Shown: piece after piece, positions 58,751-64,000 of the stretch | How the letters are laid out: every line of letters starts with the position of its first letter | Position numbering within the stretch: the stretch's first letter is position 1 | Origin: Gonapodya sp. JEL0774 | Lineage: Eukaryota > Monoblepharomycota > Monoblepharidomycetes > Monoblepharidales > Gonapodyaceae | DNA: 64,000 nt | Direction: 5' to 3' | NCBI GenBank assembly: GCA_027604505.1 | Contig: JADIIX010000036.1 | Location: forward strand, 1-64,000 | Notes under the pieces: generated by a model | The model's input: the letters and a program-made list of their open reading frames with translations, nothing else | The model's database searches: none | What the model was told of the DNA's origin: nothing | Made by a program: the position numbers and the translations under genes

Positions 58751-60227
58751 CTATATATACGGTTCAAACAGCTCTGGTAATACTACCGGCAGTTTCTTGA
58801 CGTCGTCAATCGCGAAGTGCGCGTACGGCGAATAAAACGGGTGCTGTTGTCCTGGTATTTGCTTATGTTTCGACCACGGCGCACCATGCCACCACGGGAG
58901 GTACTCTCCTTTAGTGGGAAGGGTGAGCACGAGGTCTGGCGACTCTGAAACCGGTACAGGCTGCTCGGTGAGCCCCTTGTCGGGAGACAGAACAGCACGA
59001 TCGCTAACGTGGTCAAAAGGATGTGGTTTGGGTGGTGAGGGATCCAAATTCTGTGTGTCGATGTCCTCTTCATCTCTGAAAGGTTCAGCAGTCGATGGAG
59101 GGTGTGATGTGTCCTTTGCGCAGATGTGGACAGCAATCCAACCTGAGTGAATGGAAGTTGAGTGGTGGTGAAAGTAAAACGAAAAAGAAAAGTGAATGTA
59201 GTTGCCCTCACCAAAATCAACAGCACCAACAGTATTGCGTGGTGCATCATCCACAAACAAGCATCGTTGTCGGTGTTCTATCCGTTCGGGATCTAGTGCC
59301 GCACGCTCCATTGCACGCCGCCAGCTTGCAGGAAAAGGCTTGCAGGGAAAATCCGGCTCCGTGTAGTCGCAAGCAACTATCCGGCGGTTGGGAAACAGTT
59401 GGGACAGATTTAGTATCCGAAGCACACGCTGAGCGTGCGGAAGTGCTGATCATCCAAATCATAGATGTGCGGATCAGGGAACAACAATAGCATGTTTCTA
59501 TCCGATGCCGACTTGCCTGCATTTGTAAGAATATAAGTCGGATACTTGGTGCAGAGTTGCTCTACCAAACATTGTGTATGCTTGTCGGGTCGTATCAACG
59601 TCTCAATTGGCAACATTCCGCTACAATAAAATCTCCTTTTGGTTGTAATCGGTTAGCATGAAGGAGTGAGATCTATACTCACTCAACCATGCTATCGTAT
59701 CTGGCTTGTCATTCGAATATCCATCAGTACTGACTCAGCTGTAACACACATTGAAGAGTCTTCTTCACTCACACTAGCGGGTCAACTCCATGCCATTTGA
59801 TCATCCCTTTTATAGACAGACCCAAATCCCGATAATATCGGTGAATGAAAGCGGAGGCTTCGGCAGGAGTCCTGCGACAACAAATCTTTGTTGGAACAGT
59901 GGAAAGACTATGGGTTGAGCGGAAGAATGTCATGAAGCCCACCATCCCAGCTTTTCATTTACGAATGCACGCATGCGGATGGACATGTGCTTTGAAACAC
60001 CTGTTCAGAAAGTAAAACTCGTCATAAAAGAACCTCATCAAAAGTATTGCGCGAATGTCGTACAAACCAGCTGAAATGGGATAGAGAGTGTTGTCCAGAT
60101 CCAAAAATATGACAGGGCCATCATATGTTGCATCTGGCTCGAAGATCCGAATTCGCTCATTCTCTGTGGAGTACGTTTCGTGAAGCGATGTGTTTCCACC
60201 AACTGGGAGGTTCTGGAGAGTCGACAT
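58751..60227 (-). CDS. HAD-superfamily phosphatase, pyrimidine 5'-nucleotidase type (Sdt1/Phm8-like)
   Basis: Seven exons close in frame (365 aa): 60068-60227, 59943-60000, 59773-59871, 59679-59729, 59517-59620, 59212-59445, 58751-59142. HAD motif I is VIFLDLDNTLYP (Asp 43/45), the helical cap includes IRMRAFVNEKLG and HRYYRDLGLSIKGMIKWHG, motif II is YILTNA, and motif IV is CLFVDDAPRN. The intron after TNA starts with GCAAGT (59446-59516), a GC-AG intron; only this junction restores ALPHAQRVLRILNL. The C-terminal 130 residues, after GAVDFGWIAVHI, are an extension absent from yeast Sdt1. The frame is open upstream to 60329, giving a possible 399-aa form. The stop lies 55 bp before the aldolase start. 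Confidence 0.88.
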
Positions 60228-60422
60228 GCGAATGATTGATGGTGCCGATGCTGTTCCACACAATGAGAGCGAGTGGCAATATCTCAAATGGAAAATACGG
60301 GTTTGAAAGGCTTTGGTGATGGGTGACATACTCTGTCGTGTTTGGAGGGAAGCTCCCGCCGCTGAACCATTGCATTGTATTCAAACAGTCAACTACATTT
60401 AGTTCGAATTTTACCGAAACCA

Positions 60423-61611
60423 TTAAACCCATCTGCCGAATCCCGTTTGTGCTTCCACCACTCCCTTCACGCTCTTCATTCCAAACTCCACCCTGTTCCC
60501 GAAGTCCTCCCCGACACCCTTCAGCCACTCAAGCTCATTCAACCTGTCGCAAAGAAAATCGTAAGTGCTCGCGAAAGGAATTGATGAGTCGGAGATACCG
60601 TTCGAGAGAGAGAGAGACAGGTCACGGGTGAGATACACCTCTGATGAAGAGAGGGCAAGAGATATCGATGCACGACGGAGATACCACGATAGCTATCCCA
60701 TGAACAAGAAGGGGCCTGTGAGTGCCCTGTTTCATTGAAGATGATCACGTATTGAAACTCACGTCAGTGCTCCGGCAACCAGCCAACCACCACACTTCAT
60801 CTGCTGTCTCTGCAAGATGCTTGACGGCATAAGGAAGATTTTGCGGCAGTGCCATGGTAGCGGCGGCCTTTAAGTGGTGGTGGTGTGACCAGTCGGAAGA
60901 GTTAGTTGTGCACGCGCGTGGTTTGCATTGGTGCAAAGATTGAGTGTGAATCTGCCACCAATCACATCGGGCATATAAGCTCACCTCTGCCCAGTGCTGC
61001 GCGACGGCGGTCGTCATTCCAATCCGAGCGATCGAAAGTGCCATCACCCTCTCTCCCAGGGACATGGCATCCCATCCCCCAGCAGGCCACGGTCGCACCA
61101 CATAACTGGGAATTCGTCCATCCACTGTCATTGATTTGGGCTCTTCTGAGAATGCTTCCTGTTCCGCCGACAATTGACCCACGAGCCCCTCCCTGCATTG
61201 TTCCCAAAACTCTTCAATGAGCTCTGGACTTCCCTCCCGGCCGGCATAGCATGTTCGTGGAAACATTCCTAGTGCCGAACTGGACAGTCCCATATCGCCA
61301 AGCGTGGCCAGGAGAGCACCACGAGTAAATCCCAACGACGGCACATGGTTTGATAAAGCACGACGAAGAATTGATTGGGGACTAATCGATTTTGATGAGG
61401 AGGATGAGGATTGCTCTGCCTCGAATGTACGATGGGGGTTGGATGAGAGGAAACGCGGGCATGCAGAAGAGGATGGGGTTCCGATCTTAAGTTTTACTAG
61501 AAGATGTTGTCCCCGCGCTCGGCATGATGCTGCCAAAATAGAATGATGAGTATTGACTGCGTGGGCTCCGTGGGTTCCGGCGATGAGTGCGCTGCAAGTT
61601 CGAGAGGTCAT
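60423..61611 (-). CDS. COQ9: Ubiquinone biosynthesis protein Coq9
   Basis: A mitochondrial lipid-binding protein needed for the Coq7 step of ubiquinone synthesis. Three exons close in frame (333 aa): 60985-61611, 60763-60867, 60423-60692. The long N-terminus (about 70 residues) is basic and Ser-rich, fitting a presequence. The COQ9 core follows: RRALSNHVPSLGFTRGALLAT, the variable helical section, MALPQNLPYAVKHLAETADEVWWLAG, RSTDLSWYLRRASI and VYLTRDLS, the order seen in fungal and animal COQ9. The exon 3 acceptor (GGGATAG) was chosen because it restores LSWYLRRA; an alternative CACAG acceptor 15 nt upstream breaks the frame. Regulation not visible. Confidence 0.92.
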
Positions 61612-61783
61612 GATTCATTCGGAGCGATGGGATTCAACAAGTGTCCAAAACATGCATGAACTCGAAGTTTAGTTGACCACTTTTCGACGAGACAGCAAAT
61701 AAACGCAATTGTACATCCGGGAATCGCTACTATTGGGCGTTACTATGATTGTGGAGCTATCGCATGAATTAGTTTGTGAGACT

Positions 61784-62455
61784 TCAAAGGCCGCTCGCCC
61801 CTCCTCCTCCACAGAGAGCCTTCGCCCTTCGATCTGCTGCCTCGAGAGCGAGTCGCCTCCTTTCGGCCAAGGGATCCGCATGTGGGGCACCGCTTGTGGA
61901 AGTGTTAGGTGCAAGTGCTGCAAGACTCTCTTGCCCGGATCCCAGCCTATGACCCTTGCCAATTTCATTGTCCTTTTTCGCTCTCTTTGCAGGTTTCGGT
62001 CGCTTCTCCTCTCCATACTGGTAGTCATTGTCGCCTTCTTCGTCACTTCCCAGAATCTCTTCACCTGCGAGAACATCTGCTAATCCTGAAACTCTGGCAG
62101 TGGAGCTGGCAAGTGAGAGTAGCCTCGCGTCGTCATCTTTAGCTTTTGGAACGACAGAGGGTGACGATTGTTTGGGGCGGAGCGATTTGGAGGTTGGGCT
62201 AGTAGGGAGACCGACAATCTCGTTCTCGTCTTCGGTATCTGATTTGTCCCGGACTTTCCGTTTACGGCGAGGTTTCTTGCGTAACCTCGGTGATGCTGCC
62301 GCCCTGAGCTCCGTGTGTGGAGGTGAAGACCCTGGAACTGTGTCACCAACTTCAGGTGTCTCGGGGTAAGAGGCCTGCGTTGAAGGTGGGACCTCCGAAG
62401 ATATAGCACTTTCCAGAGGCCCGATAGGATGTGGAGAAGAGTTGGCAGGGGTCAT
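61784..62455 (-). CDS. Hypothetical disordered basic protein
   Basis: Single-exon frame of 223 aa from ATG 62455. Pro/Ser-rich N-terminus, a strongly basic NLS-like cluster (LRKKPRRKRKVRDK) near residue 60, acidic patches (TEDENEIVG; SDEEGDNDYQYGEE) and a C-terminal helix AERRRLALEAADRRAKAL. Probably nuclear and intrinsically disordered. A short minus-strand frame directly upstream (62452-62664) overlaps its start and could be a further exon, but I could not join them. No family recognised. Confidence 0.55.
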   Translation of the reverse strand: MTPANSSPHPIGPLESAISSEVPPSTQASYPETPEVGDTVPGSSPPHTELRAAASPRLRKKPRRKRKVRDKSDTEDENEIVGLPTSPTSKSLRPKQSSPSVVPKAKDDDARLLSLASSTARVSGLADVLAGEEILGSDEEGDNDYQYGEEKRPKPAKRAKKDNEIGKGHRLGSGQESLAALAPNTSTSGAPHADPLAERRRLALEAADRRAKALCGGGGASGL

Positions 62456-62997
62456 AGAGAGAAGCAGGAGCTGCGTTTAATGATGTCCATTAAGAGCGAC
62501 CATTCGGCGTTGCAGAGAGTCGTGGTATGCTTTTCCTCCACCACAGCCAAAGGGAATTCGAAACCGTACCAGATATTATGCATCATCGCAATGTCCATCG
62601 GTACGCTCTCGTAATTGAAATTGCAAAACGAATTGAATTCTCTGATTATCAGCTGAAAATGCAACTTGAGTAATATTCCCCTGTCATATAGAGCGCGTCC
62701 AATGTCCGTGAAGGTATTTCCTTCTTTGCAGTAGTTTGGGCTAGCATTGAAAATGGGAACGGAGTGTTGACTGGAACCTAAAGTTTGGAGTCTCGGTGTC
62801 TGTCTTGAGGGTTCATTTTCGTGGCGACTGGCAAACCTGCAATCAGGAGAATCGTACCGACCAAATCCTCGAGAATGCTCAGCAACACCACAGAATGCTA
62901 AATACCTTGGCCTTTCTGCATCCTAGTTTCTTGACGCGGAGGGTCACTCAGCTTATACCACTGTCGCCACACCTTAAAGCTCCGAAGTCAGAACGCC

Positions 62998-64000
62998 ATG
63001 GAAGGGATGAAGGCACAATCTTCTCGGCCTCTACATGACGATCCCAAAGCGGACGGAGAAACTTTCTTTGATGCACCGCGATCGCGGGTGAGCTTGCCCC
63101 AGAAAATGTCCTCAGATCCGGTATTCGCGGTACCCCAGAGTGTATCGACCACATTAACGGCATCCAAATCAGTACAACGGCGGAGTATAGCACCAGCATT
63201 GTCTTGTAAGTTATCGGACAGAAGGAAGTGCACCACCTTTCTTTTTGCTTAATCGCTCTTCGGTCATGCAGCTTCCTTTGCCGAAACCCCCTCTTCAATG
63301 CTTGGTGAGCTCTTTCTGCACTAAAACTTAAATTTTAGATTGATCGATTATACTCGCTCTCTTTCGAAAGCAGTTCAACCTCCCCTCCCCTCCACGTCTT
63401 CTTCTTCGTCGGGTGAATCTTCCTCGCGAGCAACTGCATCCGCTAACCCCCCGAAGCTGGCTACCAAAGTCCGCCTTCAGCTTACTTCCAACATATCTGC
63501 GGAGGGGTCTTCGATTGGTGAAGGAACCGGAGACGGTAGCGAAGTGACCTTTCAAGCCATGTTCCCATCAGCGCTCCCTGCCAACCCCCATTTCGGAGAA
63601 ACAAAACGGACTTCTACCATAATGCGCCAATGGACGGCTGAATCTTCTGATAAGAGGGTTTCGCGAATGTTTTCTCTGGATCGCCCAAAGTCTTGGTTCA
63701 GCATTCGATCCAAGTCTCAAGAACCCAGGCATTCGGTAATAGTCACAAATTCCCCTGCGCCAGCTCCTTTTGAGACACCCGCTTCTGCAACGGCTCGTCC
63801 TACCTCCTCTATCACGGTATCTTTGCCTCGAAGAATTTTGCGCTCAGTCAGGAGCTCCGTGAACCTGGTGACCCCACCCCCTTCGCCTTCTCCAACTCCA
63901 TCCATTAATTCGTCCATCGGCTCGAGTGATTCTTTGGAACGAGCGATGACACGACCGAAGGGTCAGACAGAGCCGGCTACTTTCAACCCCCCCGTGGTTG
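62998..64000 (+). CDS. Ser/Pro-rich protein, 5' part, continues past the window
   Basis: Starts at ATG 62998; exons 62998-63205 and 63272-63304, then 63371 onward, are in phase and remain open to the last base (about 290 codons visible). The sequence is Ser/Thr/Pro-rich with short basic blocks (RVSRMFSLDRPKSWFSIRSK; PRRILRSVRSSV), like regulatory regions with many phosphorylation sites. One ordered-looking stretch, KVRLQLTSNISAEGSSIG, may start a domain. No family can be assigned from this part. Exon 3 is long and stop-free, which supports it. Confidence 0.6.

Noticed and set aside
1-64000. Search for CRISPR arrays, insertion sequences, LTRs and transposase or reverse-transcriptase motifs
   Set aside because: No regularly spaced direct repeats, terminal repeats or catalytic motifs were seen. 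The few tandem repeats are short and simple.

Overview
This window looks like nuclear DNA of a gene-dense, intron-rich fungus. Introns are mostly about 45 to 150 nt with GTRNGY donors and YAG acceptors. The recognisable genes are eukaryotic and mostly fungal in style: RPL37, PEX13, COQ9, DPH7, a Der1-like protein, a FAM32A homologue and a class II aldolase. An animal-type (IIC) P-type cation ATPase and a Cache/HAMP-like sensor make an early-diverging, zoosporic (chytrid-like) fungus my best guess; that placement is inference. No phage, plasmid, CRISPR, tRNA or rRNA was found. Two 10-N assembly gaps (11580-11589 and 57180-57189) sit beside long C tracts.

Layout. 1-7.9 kb is hard to read: a possible secreted-protein exon at the left edge, then degenerate or unidentified exons on both strands. 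7.9-11.3 kb (+) is a 14-exon zinc alcohol/formaldehyde dehydrogenase. 12.4-16.0 kb (+) is the IIC P-type ATPase. 16.3-17.8 kb (-) is a frameshifted, truncated OFA-type MFS transporter. 18.6-19.9 kb (+) is RPL37. 22.1-23.0 kb (+) is a multi-TM orphan. 24.6-26.9 kb (+) is an F-box-like protein. 27.0-28.5 kb (-) is an NAD(P)-binding dehydrogenase, divergent over 109 bp from a FAM32A homologue (28.6-29.3 kb, +). 30.1-32.8 kb (+) is an orphan membrane sensor. 33.2-35.0 kb (-) is an FAD monooxygenase. 35.3-36.8 kb (-) is a Derlin. 37.2-38.4 kb (+) is a class I glutamine amidotransferase. 38.7-41.4 kb (-) is a bZIP factor with hydrophobic segments. 41.4-45.9 kb is poor in recognisable genes. 45.9-47.8 kb (+) is PEX13. 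48.0-49.8 kb (-) is a double-hotdog acyl-CoA thioesterase. 50.1-51.8 kb (-) is an ankyrin/coiled-coil/SH3 protein. 52.2-54.0 kb (-) is DPH7, divergent from a two-domain sulfurtransferase (54.3-56.6 kb, +). Then on the minus strand come a class II aldolase (56.8-58.7), a pyrimidine-5'-nucleotidase-type HAD phosphatase (58.8-60.2), COQ9 (60.4-61.6) and a basic disordered protein (61.8-62.5). A Ser/Pro-rich gene runs off the right edge (63.0 to beyond 64.0 kb, +).

The genes do not form one pathway; this is ordinary eukaryotic gene order. Loose themes are ER quality control (Derlin and a membrane-type bZIP about 2 kb apart), peroxisome and acyl-CoA metabolism (PEX13 convergent with the thioesterase) and mitochondrial functions (COQ9, and an aldolase with a presequence-like N-terminus). 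I see no strong case for a wholly new system. The most interesting signals are a sulfurtransferase lacking its catalytic cysteine, the ATPase with changed ion-site residues, the sensor without an output domain, a GC-AG intron, and the decayed transporter.

Exon models were built by hand from splice motifs, frame continuity and protein-family expectation. Where I say the model closes in frame, the summed exon lengths are divisible by three.
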